A stretch of DNA of 64,000 nt. Source: Centipeda flueggei ATCC 43531. GTDB lineage: Bacteria > Bacillota > Negativicutes > Selenomonadales > Selenomonadaceae. The DNA lies in assembly GCF_000160695.1 (NCBI RefSeq), contig NZ_GG694006.1:426532-490531 (forward strand), given 5' to 3'. The notes under the pieces were generated by a model that saw only the letters and a list, made by a program, of their open reading frames with translations, did no database searches and was not told the origin of the DNA. This document shows, piece after piece, positions 41,291 through 49,696 of the stretch. A program made the position numbers and the translations under genes. The stretch's first letter is position 1. The number at the start of each line of letters is the position of its first letter.

Positions 41291-41316
41291 AAAAACCGCC
41301 ACGCAATGTGACGGTC
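41291..41316 (-). terminator. Terminator of the binding-protein gene
   Basis: Minus strand ACCGTCAC / GTGGCGGT (one G-T pair) with T5, separating the substrate-binding protein from the kinase operon. Confidence 0.8.
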
Positions 41317-41319
41317 TTG

Positions 41320-41360
41320 GAAGGGGAAAATATGGGAATGGGGGATGGGGGGAAATGGGG
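41320..41360 (+). repeat. Clustered G-runs with quadruplex potential
   Basis: Five runs of 3-6 G on the plus strand (41323-41326, 41334-41336, 41340-41344, 41347-41352, 41357-41360) with loops of 2-7 nt. They lie between the stop codon of the binding-protein gene and its terminator; the transcript carries the C-rich complement. Confidence 0.75.
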
Positions 41361-41362
41361 AT

Positions 41363-42376
41363 TTATTTGATAACCGCAGCACGCCATTTGCTGAGAAATT
41401 CATCTCTGAAGGCGACGGCACGCCGGGCATCAAACCGTGTGCAACGAATCTCCGCCAGCGGCAGGAGATTCGGCGGTGCCGATACATCGGCACGCGCAGA
41501 ACGTCGTTCATAGACGCCGAGGCGTTCATGAACTTGACGGCTCATAACAAAATTAAGAAATTTCTTTGCATTCTCCATATGCGGAGCATTCTTGATGACC
41601 GCTATTCCTGTGGAAGAAACACGCGTCCCTTCCTGTGGATAAACGATCTGTATATGTGCACCGGCAGCTCTGTACTTCAGTACCGCCTGCTCAGGAGTCG
41701 CAGTAACCATGTACGCTCCATCGGCGAGCGCCTTGATCTGCTCCGCCGATGTAGACGTGACGCGTCCATCCAACTGATCTGCCATACGGGAGATCACAGC
41801 AGAATCACCGCCAAGCACATCCATCATCGTAATGAGGACATCATAGGAAGAAATTGACTTCGTCGGGTCAGCAAGAGCAATATGCCCACGAAACTGAGGA
41901 TTGAGAAGATCGCTCCATCCTGCAGGTGCATGCTCTGCATCAACAAGATCCGTATTGTAAGCAATTACATAGGGATCCATCGTCATAGAGCAGAATGCGG
42001 CACCCTCGCAGGAAAAATTCCCGCGCAGCGCATCCTTTTCCGGGTACTCATACCGTTCCAGATAGGATGCAAGGAATATGTAGGTATCCTCCATACCGCC
42101 CCACAGCACATCTCCACGCGGATTCTCCTGTTCCGTACGGACACGTGTCATGAGTGCATCGGACGAATCACTCACCAGCCTGACTTGAATGCCTGTCTCC
42201 TCTTGAAACTCCTTTGCAATGGGCGCTGTCCAATCCTCCGTGCCGCAGTTATAGACAACGACAAGGTTTTCATCATCCGCAGGATCCTGCCGAACAGTAC
42301 CGCATCCGACGAGGATGAAATTCACGCCAAGGAGGAGTGCCGCACACAATATCTGCATACGTTGAAAGATGAGCAT
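41363..42376 (-). CDS. Substrate-binding lipoprotein, iron/spermidine-type (SBP family 1-like)
   Basis: 337-aa exported lipoprotein with a short signal peptide ending in the lipobox LVGC (Cys about residue 25). The mature part begins LVVVYNCGTEDW and matches the Fe(3+)/thiamine/2-aminoethylphosphonate class (DVLWGGMEDTYIF, PYVIAYNTDLV, AHIQIVYPQEGT). No permease or ATPase gene follows; instead a terminator, then a sensor kinase and regulator. It may load a transporter elsewhere or serve as the ligand-binding partner of the kinase. ATG 42376 follows AGGAGGTG. Confidence 0.85.
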   Translation of the reverse strand: MLIFQRMQILCAALLLGVNFILVGCGTVRQDPADDENLVVVYNCGTEDWTAPIAKEFQEETGIQVRLVSDSSDALMTRVRTEQENPRGDVLWGGMEDTYIFLASYLERYEYPEKDALRGNFSCEGAAFCSMTMDPYVIAYNTDLVDAEHAPAGWSDLLNPQFRGHIALADPTKSISSYDVLITMMDVLGGDSAVISRMADQLDGRVTSTSAEQIKALADGAYMVTATPEQAVLKYRAAGAHIQIVYPQEGTRVSSTGIAVIKNAPHMENAKKFLNFVMSRQVHERLGVYERRSARADVSAPPNLLPLAEIRCTRFDARRAVAFRDEFLSKWRAAVIK

Positions 42377-42737
42377 CGTGCGACACCTCCTAAATGAGAT
42401 GTCATCAATTTCAAATCTTTTTGATAATTCTACAATAATCAGAACTGCAATTCAATCGTACAGTCCATCATTTTGGTGTGATAATCCTATCTTGATAATT
42501 CGCAACCATTCAAAACACACTGGCGATTACTGCATGTTCTCTGCGGTCCTTTGTTTCACGAGTCTCTGTTTTTCCGTACCTGATCGATGAGGTCTGCATT
42601 GTCCTCATCAGCCATATCCATAGTCCCCCCTATGATTTAAGGATGACAGCCATGGCATCAAGATCATCTTCCCCTACGCCGTTATTTCCTATCAGAATGC
42701 AGCGGAAGGTTTCCCGTTTATCGTTGGGGTAAACAGT
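42377..42737. other. 361-bp intergenic region between the binding-protein gene and uvrC
   Basis: AT-rich on the side of the binding-protein gene, with its promoter at 42427-42455. It also holds a possible 21-codon minus-strand frame (42556-42621) behind a GGGGGG stretch, which I do not consider a proven gene. Near uvrC there is an inverted repeat AAACAGT / ACTGTTT centred on the uvrC stop codon, without a T run. No tRNA or conserved riboswitch shape is recognised. Confidence 0.5.
42427..42455 (-). promoter_or_regulatory. Promoter of the binding-protein gene
   Basis: Minus strand TTGAAT (42450-42455), 17-nt spacer, TAGAAT (42427-42432), about 50 nt before the ATG at 42376. Confidence 0.55.
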
Positions 42738-44567
42738 CTACTGTTTCCCTCGCAATTCCTGCTGTGCGTCAAAGAAATGGCGTACTGCCTCCGCAGAAGT
42801 GCGATTCATGCCGGGGGCGGCAGCGAGTTCCTCCACGGATGCCTCCTTGATTTTTTCCAGCGATCCGAAGTGGGTGCGCAGGCTTTGCCGCCGTTTTGGA
42901 CCAATACCGACAATGTGGTCGAGGACGGAGACGAGATTGCGCTTGCCGCGCAGTTTGCGATGAAAGGTGATGGCGAAACGATGCGCTTCATCACGGATGC
43001 GCTGGATGAGATAAAGTGCCTGACTGCGGCGCGGCAGTTCAACAGGATCTGGATTTCCCTCTGTAAAGACCAGCTCAAACTGTTTTGCAAGCCCGACAAC
43101 AGGGACATCCTTATGCCCTGCTGCATGGCGGATGATTTCGAGGGCCGAGGAGAGCTGTCCCTTGCCGCCGTCAATGATGATGAGGTCGGGCAGTTTCTCC
43201 TCAGCCAGTCCTACATAGCGGCGTGTCGTCACCTCGCGCATGGAGAGAAAGTCGTCTGGCTTGCCCTCCGTGCTGCGGATCTTAAAGCGGCGGTAATCCG
43301 ATTTTTTCGGAGCACCATCCTCAAAGACGACCATCGACGCAACGGTCTCCTGCCCCTGATTATGCGAGATATCAAAACACTCCATACGGCGCGGCGGATG
43401 CTTCAGTCCAAGATACCGCCCGAGTTCCTCCACGGCACCAAGCGTCTGCTCATCCATAAGGCTGCGCCGCGTCTCCTCATCTGAAAGAAATTTTTCCGCG
43501 TTTCCGGTCGCCATCTGCACAATATCGTGCTTCGTGCCGCGCTGCGGAGAGAGGAGCGCGACCTTGCCCCCCCCCTTGCGCGCAGCAAGCCACGACTCAA
43601 TAGTCGCACGTGCCGTATCATCGATGTCCTGCGGCAGGAGGACCTCACGCGGTACAAAGGTCGCCTGATTGTAGTACTGTTCCAAAAAGGCACGCAGGAT
43701 GTCCGCATTGGTCTCCTCCTCGCTGCCGCGCAGGAGAAAGTGTTCTCGGCCGATCATCTTGCCGCCGCGGATGAAGAAGATCTGCACACAGACGCCCGCC
43801 GCCGAGCGCGCCATGCCAATCGCATCCTGATCGCCTGCCCCCGTTACGATGTTCTGCCGCTCTGCCGCCGTACGCACAGCACTGAGCTGATCGCGGAGGC
43901 GCGCCGCTGTCTCAAAGTGATATGCCTCCGCTGCCGCGTGCATCCGCTGCTCCAGCTCACCCTCTACATCATCCGTCCGTCCTTCAAGAAAGAGCAGTGC
44001 AGCGCGGATCATCGCACGGTAGTCCTCCTCCCCCACCTTGCCGACGCAGGGGGCGAGGCATCGCTTGATGTGGTACTCAAGGCAAGGACGCTGGGGCATC
44101 GTGCGGCACGTACGCAGAGGAAAAAGACGCCGCAGGAGCTTCAAGCTGTCCCGCAGCGCCGTCACATTCGTATAGGGGCCGAAGTAGCGCGCGCCGTCAC
44201 GCAGCACACGCCGCGTGATAAAGACGCGCGGAAATTCCTCCTGCACCGTCACCTTGACATAGGGGTAACTCTTATCGTCCTTCAGCCGTATATTATAACG
44301 CGGCCGATGTTTCTTGATCAGGTTCGCCTCAAGGATCAGCGACTCCACTTCGTTCGCCGTCATGATCGTCTCAAAGTCAGCGATATGCGAGACCATTGCG
44401 CGCACCTTTGGCGTGTGGTTTCGGCTGCTCTGAAAATACTGCCGAACACGGTTTTTGAGGACAATTGCCTTGCCCACATAGATGATTTTTCCGTGATCGT
44501 CCTTCATAATGTAGACCCCCGGACTGTCCGGCAGCAGCTTCAGTTTCTCTGCAACAATATCGGTCAC
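42738..44567 (-). CDS. uvrC: Excinuclease ABC subunit C
   Basis: Makes both incisions in nucleotide-excision repair. The 609-aa protein has the GIY-YIG nuclease (SPGVYIMKDDHGKIIYVGKA) at the N-terminus, a UVR motif in the middle, the RNase H-like nuclease (CFDISHNQG) and C-terminal HhH motifs. GTG 44567 overlaps the leuA stop region (TGATGTGA), implying co-translation. The stop lies in an inverted repeat. Downstream no T-run terminator is seen. Confidence 0.96.
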   Translation of the reverse strand: MTDIVAEKLKLLPDSPGVYIMKDDHGKIIYVGKAIVLKNRVRQYFQSSRNHTPKVRAMVSHIADFETIMTANEVESLILEANLIKKHRPRYNIRLKDDKSYPYVKVTVQEEFPRVFITRRVLRDGARYFGPYTNVTALRDSLKLLRRLFPLRTCRTMPQRPCLEYHIKRCLAPCVGKVGEEDYRAMIRAALLFLEGRTDDVEGELEQRMHAAAEAYHFETAARLRDQLSAVRTAAERQNIVTGAGDQDAIGMARSAAGVCVQIFFIRGGKMIGREHFLLRGSEEETNADILRAFLEQYYNQATFVPREVLLPQDIDDTARATIESWLAARKGGGKVALLSPQRGTKHDIVQMATGNAEKFLSDEETRRSLMDEQTLGAVEELGRYLGLKHPPRRMECFDISHNQGQETVASMVVFEDGAPKKSDYRRFKIRSTEGKPDDFLSMREVTTRRYVGLAEEKLPDLIIIDGGKGQLSSALEIIRHAAGHKDVPVVGLAKQFELVFTEGNPDPVELPRRSQALYLIQRIRDEAHRFAITFHRKLRGKRNLVSVLDHIVGIGPKRRQSLRTHFGSLEKIKEASVEELAAAPGMNRTSAEAVRHFFDAQQELRGKQ

Positions 44568-44568
44568 A

Positions 44569-46239
44569 TCAGTGCCCTGCCTTCATGCGGTTGATCGCGG
44601 AGAAGAGGGCCAAAATTGACGAGGTGATAATATCCGTATCCAACCCCGCTCCCCAGTATACGCTGCCATCTCCGCCCGTAATGCTGATATAGGAGATTGC
44701 ACGGGAACTCTGCCCCAGCTCCAAGGCATGCTCACTGTACGTCAGGTTCGTATAGGAAAGGTGCAGATTCTCCTGCATCGCATTTGATACGGCATCAAGA
44801 CGGCCGTTGCCGTGTGCCTCATAGGTACGATCCTCGCCGTCCACCCGCAGATGCACGTCGCCGCGCCGCGTGCCGTCCGGCTGCTTGTTCAGGCAGAAAT
44901 CTGAAAGCTCGTAGGGAAATACAACATTGACATAAGTGTCCATGAACACCTTGTAGATCTCGTCCGGCTGCAGTTCCTTGTGTCCAGCGTCGGAGACAGC
45001 CTTGACGCGGTAGCTGAGATCTTCGCGCATCTTCTTCGGCATGTCGATGCCATACTGCTGCTCCATAATGTAGCCGACGCCGCCGCGCCCCGACTGACTG
45101 TTGATGCGGATGACATCACCGTCGTAGGTGCGCCCAATATCCTTCGGGTCGATGTAGAGATACGGCAGGCACCAATGCTCCGGCTTCTTTTCCGCCCAGT
45201 AATGCATGCCCTTCGCGATGGCATCCTGATGCGAGCCGGAGAATGCGGCAAAGACAAGCGAACCGGAGTATGGTTGCCGCGGATTGACCTGCATCCGCGT
45301 CACCTTCTCATAGACCTCGACGAGATGCGGCAGATTGGAAAAGTCCAGCTGTGGGTCAACGCCGAGGGCAAACATATTCATCCCCACCGTGATGATATCC
45401 ACGTTGCCCGTGCGTTCCCCATTGCCAAACAGCGTTCCCTCAACGCGATCCGCCCCCGCCAAGAGGCCCATCTCCGTATCCGATACGCCGCAGCCGCGGT
45501 CATTGTGTGGATGGAGAGAGAGAACAACGGCATCACGGTACTTCAGATGATCGTTCATATAGGCGATCTGCATCCCGTAGACATGCGGCATCGACATTTG
45601 CACCGTCGAGGGCAGATTGATGATCGCCTTGCGGTCGGGCGTCGGCTGCCACACGTCGAGCACAGCGTTGCAGACCTCAAGGGCATATTCCGGCTCCGTG
45701 CCCGTAAAGCTCTCGGGCGAGTACTCAAAGCGATACGTCGCACCTGACTCCTCTGTCAGTTCCTTGAGGAGTTTTGCTCCGTCCACGGCGATCTTCAGGA
45801 TCTCCTCCTTCGAGCGCGCGAAAACCTGCTCACGCTGTGCCGCCGAGGTGGGATTATAGACGTGGACGATAGCGTTCTTCACACCGCGCAGGGCATCGAA
45901 CGTCTTGCGGATGATGTGCTCGCGCGCCTGTGTCAAGACCTGCACGGTCACATCGTCGGGGATGAGATCGTCCTCGACCAGGCGGCGCAGGAACTCATAC
46001 TCCGTATCCGATGCCGCAGGGAAACCGACCTCGATCTCCTTGAACCCAACATGCACAAGGAGGTCAAAGAACGCAAGCTTCTCATCGAGGCTCATCGGGA
46101 CGATAAGTGCCTGATTGCCGTCGCGCAAATCAACCGAGCACCAGATTGGTGCATGATCCGGTGCATCCTTTTTCAGCCAGTCCATGCGGATCTCCGGCGG
46201 CATAAAATAGCCCTTGGTGTACTTCTCGTAGTTCATCAT
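44569..46239 (-). CDS. leuA: 2-isopropylmalate synthase, LeuA2 type
   Basis: Condenses 2-oxoisovalerate with acetyl-CoA in leucine synthesis. The 556-aa protein has the DRE-TIM metallolyase motif (SVDLRDGNQAL), the SLHPHNDRGCGVSDTE metal motif and a C-terminal regulatory LeuA dimer domain (leucine inhibition). Its length and the start NYEKYTKGYF fit the longer LeuA2 subgroup. Two adjacent ATGs (46239, 46236) are possible; GGGGGAAA lies upstream. The remaining leu genes are absent, so it stands apart from a leucine operon. Confidence 0.93.
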   Translation of the reverse strand: MMNYEKYTKGYFMPPEIRMDWLKKDAPDHAPIWCSVDLRDGNQALIVPMSLDEKLAFFDLLVHVGFKEIEVGFPAASDTEYEFLRRLVEDDLIPDDVTVQVLTQAREHIIRKTFDALRGVKNAIVHVYNPTSAAQREQVFARSKEEILKIAVDGAKLLKELTEESGATYRFEYSPESFTGTEPEYALEVCNAVLDVWQPTPDRKAIINLPSTVQMSMPHVYGMQIAYMNDHLKYRDAVVLSLHPHNDRGCGVSDTEMGLLAGADRVEGTLFGNGERTGNVDIITVGMNMFALGVDPQLDFSNLPHLVEVYEKVTRMQVNPRQPYSGSLVFAAFSGSHQDAIAKGMHYWAEKKPEHWCLPYLYIDPKDIGRTYDGDVIRINSQSGRGGVGYIMEQQYGIDMPKKMREDLSYRVKAVSDAGHKELQPDEIYKVFMDTYVNVVFPYELSDFCLNKQPDGTRRGDVHLRVDGEDRTYEAHGNGRLDAVSNAMQENLHLSYTNLTYSEHALELGQSSRAISYISITGGDGSVYWGAGLDTDIITSSILALFSAINRMKAGH

Positions 46240-46272
46240 GATCGTTTCCCCCGCATCCATATATTTCATCCA

Positions 46273-47175
46273 TCAGCGCAGCCGCGCATTAAACTTCTCG
46301 ATCAGCTTCTCTGGCTTGTATGACTCCTTCGCCTTGCGCAGCCCCTCGATGCCCATATCCTCCTCGCGGTTGATGTAGGTGAGATGACTCCATGCGTGCT
46401 CCACAAACCCCTGATTGATGGCAGGATACGCGCCGCGCACCTCTGGATCCGCCTTTTCCACATGGATGACTGCCGTATCCGTATTGAGCTGCTCCCCGAA
46501 GGTAAAGGCAACAATGCGTCCGCCCAGACGAATTGCTCCTCCCTGCAGACCGAAGTAGTCAAAGTCGTTCAGCACTTCGAGAATCGCCGTACGCTCATAG
46601 TCGATGAAGGGGTCGATTGTACCGTCCTCACGGATATGCTGCTTGTACCAACTATTCAGCTCCAGCTTGCACTGTGTGACGACGTCCTCCGTGATCGGCA
46701 GGTACTCCGCCTCGGGATGCTCCTTGCGGAATGCATTCAGATGGTTCTTCTTCGAGTGCAGCCTGCGCCCCGCGAGACTGATGAGTTTGTCCGAGAGATA
46801 TACATAGTCATAGTTGTCGCGGTCGGCGACCACCTCGAAATCCGCGCAGGCGCAGCCGCGCAGGAAATCCGCGTAGCCGCGTTCCATATCGTAGATGTGG
46901 AATGGCTGCTCAATCTCCTCAAAGTAGGCGAGGATCTTCTTGGTCGCCTTAGGATAGCGGGCAGGATCGCAAAACGGCTGCAGCGCCGAAATGATCCCCT
47001 TCCACTCGCTTACTACATAGAGCACATCGTCCTCCTCGGCAATATGCACGAAGAACGGCGCACGCCACATATAAAGGTTGGTAAAGTTAAAATGCGAGTT
47101 TTCATAGTAATTCGCATGAAAATAACGGTCTAACAGCGGTTTATCTTCTTTTTTTAATGTTCGGAAGTCAATCAT
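46273..47175 (-). CDS. DUF2156 / phosphatidylglycerol lysyltransferase-domain protein
   Basis: 300-aa acyl-CoA N-acyltransferase-like (GNAT-fold) protein of the DUF2156 family, recognised by HFNFTNLYMWR near the N-terminus, SKKNHLNAFRKEHPEAEY in the middle and INREEDMGIEGLRKAKESY near the end. The family includes the catalytic domain of MprF and aminoacyl transfer enzymes; a specific role is unclear. ATG 47175 follows GGAGG at 6 nt. It heads the operon with leuA and uvrC. Confidence 0.85.
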   Translation of the reverse strand: MIDFRTLKKEDKPLLDRYFHANYYENSHFNFTNLYMWRAPFFVHIAEEDDVLYVVSEWKGIISALQPFCDPARYPKATKKILAYFEEIEQPFHIYDMERGYADFLRGCACADFEVVADRDNYDYVYLSDKLISLAGRRLHSKKNHLNAFRKEHPEAEYLPITEDVVTQCKLELNSWYKQHIREDGTIDPFIDYERTAILEVLNDFDYFGLQGGAIRLGGRIVAFTFGEQLNTDTAVIHVEKADPEVRGAYPAINQGFVEHAWSHLTYINREEDMGIEGLRKAKESYKPEKLIEKFNARLR

Positions 47176-47207
47176 CCGCATCCTCCTCATGAATTTATCG
47201 TGTATCC

Positions 47208-47236
47208 ATTATAACAAAGCCGTCAAGTACAGTGAA
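47208..47236 (-). promoter_or_regulatory. Promoter of the DUF2156-leuA-uvrC operon
   Basis: Minus strand TTCACT (47231-47236), 17-nt spacer, TATAAT (47208-47213), 32 nt before the ATG. Confidence 0.6.
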
Positions 47237-47264
47237 AGCCTTCCGTGTACGGTATTCACAGTGG

Positions 47265-48230
47265 TCACACCTTGCTGAGGATCAGCTCCCCCGCCCCGCG
47301 CAGGGTATATCGTCCAAAGTTCGCAGGAACAAAGACGCTCTCCCCCTTGGCGGCAGAGAGTTCTCCGTCTGCCCACGTCAGTGCAAATCCCCCCGCAAGG
47401 ATCGTCAGGCAGTGGAATGAGTCTGTCTCCGCCTCACAAGTACAACAATGGCCGATGCGCAGATGATAGGCGGTAAAGTACGGGCATGCAGCGAGCAGAC
47501 GCACCTCTGCGCCCGTAAAGGCATCCGCCGCAGGAAGCTGCTCCGCACGTGCAGAGACGGGAATAAGCGAAGTCACATCGAGGGCCTTGTCGATATGGAG
47601 CCCGCGCGGTTTTCCATCTGCTCCGACTCGCCCGTAATCATAGACACGATACGTTGCATTGGAGCTCTGCTGTATCTCACAGATGAGCAGCCCTTTGCCG
47701 ATCGCGTGGAGCGTGCCTGCGGGGATGAAGAACGCATCCCCTTTCTTGGCCGGTACGTGATGCACAACTTCAAGGAGGGTATTGTCCCTGATGCGTTGCC
47801 GAAATTCACCCTTTGAAATCTTGTGGGCAAAACCATAGAGGATCTCCGCCCCTGGTGCTGCGTCCACGACATACCACAACTCCGTCTTGCCGTACTCTCC
47901 TTCCACACGCAGGGCATATTCGTCACTCGGATGCACCTGCACAGAGAGATTGTCATGCGCATCGATCAGCTTGATGAGCAGTGGGAAATATGGGAACTGC
48001 GCCGCCCGTGTGCCGAGTACCTCCGCACCCTCGTGCGCAAGCCACGACTCAAGCGTCTCTCCTGCTGATGCACCGCTTGCAATCACGCTCTTTCCGTCGC
48101 GGTGACAGGCGAGCTCCCAGCTCTCGGCCACCTTCGGCAGTTCCGTGTGCTTGCCGTACTCGTCCCGCAGGCGCGTGCCGCCCCAAAGATAGTCCTTCAG
48201 CGGAGCAGTCAGTTTCATCGGCTCATGCAT
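47265..48230 (-). CDS. manA: Mannose-6-phosphate isomerase, class I
   Basis: Zinc enzyme interconverting mannose 6-phosphate and fructose 6-phosphate. The 321-aa cupin protein has QVHPSDEYAL, GKTELWYVV and AGTLHAIGKG, the metal and active-site motifs of the short Firmicute type. Start ATG 48230 has GGAGG at 8 nt; the protein then reads MHEPMKLTAPLKDYLWGG. It would feed mannose into glycolysis or provide mannose phosphate for glycans. Monocistronic by appearance, with a palindrome in its promoter. Confidence 0.92.
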   Translation of the reverse strand: MHEPMKLTAPLKDYLWGGTRLRDEYGKHTELPKVAESWELACHRDGKSVIASGASAGETLESWLAHEGAEVLGTRAAQFPYFPLLIKLIDAHDNLSVQVHPSDEYALRVEGEYGKTELWYVVDAAPGAEILYGFAHKISKGEFRQRIRDNTLLEVVHHVPAKKGDAFFIPAGTLHAIGKGLLICEIQQSSNATYRVYDYGRVGADGKPRGLHIDKALDVTSLIPVSARAEQLPAADAFTGAEVRLLAACPYFTAYHLRIGHCCTCEAETDSFHCLTILAGGFALTWADGELSAAKGESVFVPANFGRYTLRGAGELILSKV

Positions 48231-48256
48231 CGGCAATTCCTCCTTGTTTTTCTAAC

Positions 48257-48297
48257 ATCTTATCGAAACCCTCTGAAATCTTCAAGGAAAAGATTTC
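48257..48297 (-). promoter_or_regulatory. manA promoter with overlapping palindrome
   Basis: Minus strand TTGAAG (48280-48285), 17-nt spacer, TAAGAT (48257-48262). A perfect 8-bp inverted repeat GAAATCTT / AAGATTTC (48275-48297) covers the -35, the position of a repressor operator. Confidence 0.5.
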
Positions 48298-48355
48298 GCT
48301 GTCCGTCGATTCCCTGAATTTCCCCGTAACCCCCTTACTCCTTCAAAAGTCCCGA

Positions 48356-48384
48356 TTGTCCCTCACCTGCGTCTATGATATGAT
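48356..48384 (+). promoter_or_regulatory. uraA promoter
   Basis: TTGTCC (48356-48361), 17-nt spacer, TATGAT (48379-48384), about 50 nt before the uraA ATG; divergent from the manA promoter. Confidence 0.55.
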
Positions 48385-48397
48385 AAGAATCGCCGCC

Positions 48398-48412
48398 GCC
48401 CCACAGAGGGGC
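48398..48412 (+). promoter_or_regulatory. Small hairpin in the uraA leader
   Basis: GCCCC / GGGGC with a 5-nt loop between the promoter and the ribosome-binding site (GGGGTGA). The CCCC arm could also pair with the GGGG of the ribosome-binding site, so an alternative fold is possible. No PyrR-type attenuator is recognised. Confidence 0.35.
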
Positions 48413-48436
48413 GATATATCTAAACGGGGTGATTTC

Positions 48437-49696
48437 ATGTCTCAAACAAAGATCGACACCAACGAGCGCCCGCCGCTCCAACGAACCATTCCTCTCTCCC
48501 TGCAGCACCTCTTCGCCATGTTCGGCTCGACGGTGCTCGTTCCCATCCTCTTCCATGTCAATCCCGCGACTGTGCTGCTCTTCAACGGCATTGGCACACT
48601 CTTCTACCTCATCCTATGCAAGGGAAAAATTCCTGCCTACCTTGGCTCGAGTTTTGCCTTTCTCTCCCCTGTTTTTATTGTTCTGTCCGAGTACAGCTAT
48701 GAGGCGGCACTCGGCGGTTTTATCGTTGTCGGCATGGTTTTCTGTCTGGTCAGTCTGATCGTTCACACCATCGGCACAAGCTGGATCGATGTGATCTTCC
48801 CGCCCGCCTCGATGGGCGCAATCGTCTCCGTCATCGGGCTTGAGTTGATGCCGACAGCGGCAGGCATGGCAGGTCTGACGGCAGAGAACGTCGATCCTAC
48901 GGTTGTCTTTGTCTCCATCGCGACACTCGCGATCACAATTTTCGCCTCCATGGCATTCCGCGGGTTCCTCTCCATCATCCCGATTCTCATTGGTGTCATC
49001 GCAGGCTATCTCATCGCCTATGCTGTCGGCATTGTCGATCTCTCGCACGTCACCGCTGCTCCGTGGCTTGCCCTCCCGACCATCTACACGCCGACCTTCG
49101 AGCTGAACGCCGTCCTCATCATCCTGCCTGCCGCCATCGTTGTTGTTGTCGAACACATTGGGCACCTCATCGTGACGGGCAACATCGTCGGACGCAACCT
49201 CGCCAAGGATCCGGGACTTGACCGTTCCCTGCTCGGCAACGGCATCTCGACCATCTTCTCCGGCTTCTTTGGCTCCACGCCGAACACCACCTACGGAGAG
49301 AACATCGGCGTCCTTGCCATCACAAAGGTCTACTCGACGTGGGTCATCGGCGGTGCAGCGATCTTCGCCATTCTGCTTTCCTGCCTCGGCAAACTCGCCG
49401 CACTCATCCAGAGCATCCCGACACCGGTCATGGGCGGTGTTTCCATGCTGCTCTTCGGCGTAATCGCCGCCTCAGGCATCCGCATCCTCGTCGAGGCAAA
49501 GGTGGACTACAACAATCCGATGAACCTTCTCCTAACCTCCATTGTCATGGGGATCGGCGTATCGACCGCCAGCATCACCATCGGCACGGTGACCCTGCGC
49601 GGTATGTCGCTTGCCACCGTTATTGCCATCATTCTATCCATCTCCTTCCGCATCATCCTCGCCCTGCGGCGCAAGGATGCCGCCGCGCAGAAATGA
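48437..49696 (+). CDS. uraA: Uracil/xanthine permease, NCS2 family
   Basis: 419-aa nucleobase:cation symporter with about 12-14 membrane helices. Family landmarks are FAMFGSTVLVPIL near the N-terminus, VVEHIGHL (the transport-site Glu/His) in the middle and NTTYGENIGV. It would import uracil (or another base). I use ATG 48437 with a GGGGTGA site; the longer open frame upstream runs across the manA promoter region. It ends with a 4-nt overlap to rluA and is one of few plus-strand genes. Confidence 0.92.
   Translation: MSQTKIDTNERPPLQRTIPLSLQHLFAMFGSTVLVPILFHVNPATVLLFNGIGTLFYLILCKGKIPAYLGSSFAFLSPVFIVLSEYSYEAALGGFIVVGMVFCLVSLIVHTIGTSWIDVIFPPASMGAIVSVIGLELMPTAAGMAGLTAENVDPTVVFVSIATLAITIFASMAFRGFLSIIPILIGVIAGYLIAYAVGIVDLSHVTAAPWLALPTIYTPTFELNAVLIILPAAIVVVVEHIGHLIVTGNIVGRNLAKDPGLDRSLLGNGISTIFSGFFGSTPNTTYGENIGVLAITKVYSTWVIGGAAIFAILLSCLGKLAALIQSIPTPVMGGVSMLLFGVIAASGIRILVEAKVDYNNPMNLLLTSIVMGIGVSTASITIGTVTLRGMSLATVIAIILSISFRIILALRRKDAAAQK

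Noticed and set aside
42556-42621. 21-codon frame behind a GGGGGG stretch
   Set aside because: Too short and without similarity; mentioned only as part of the intergenic description.
47981-48436. Upstream extension of the uraA frame
   Set aside because: It crosses the manA 5' end and both promoters; the permease domain begins at ATG 48437 with a ribosome-binding site.
49339-49692. Upstream extension of the rluA frame
   Set aside because: Lies inside uraA; the ATGA overlap at 49693 gives a normal RluA N-terminus.
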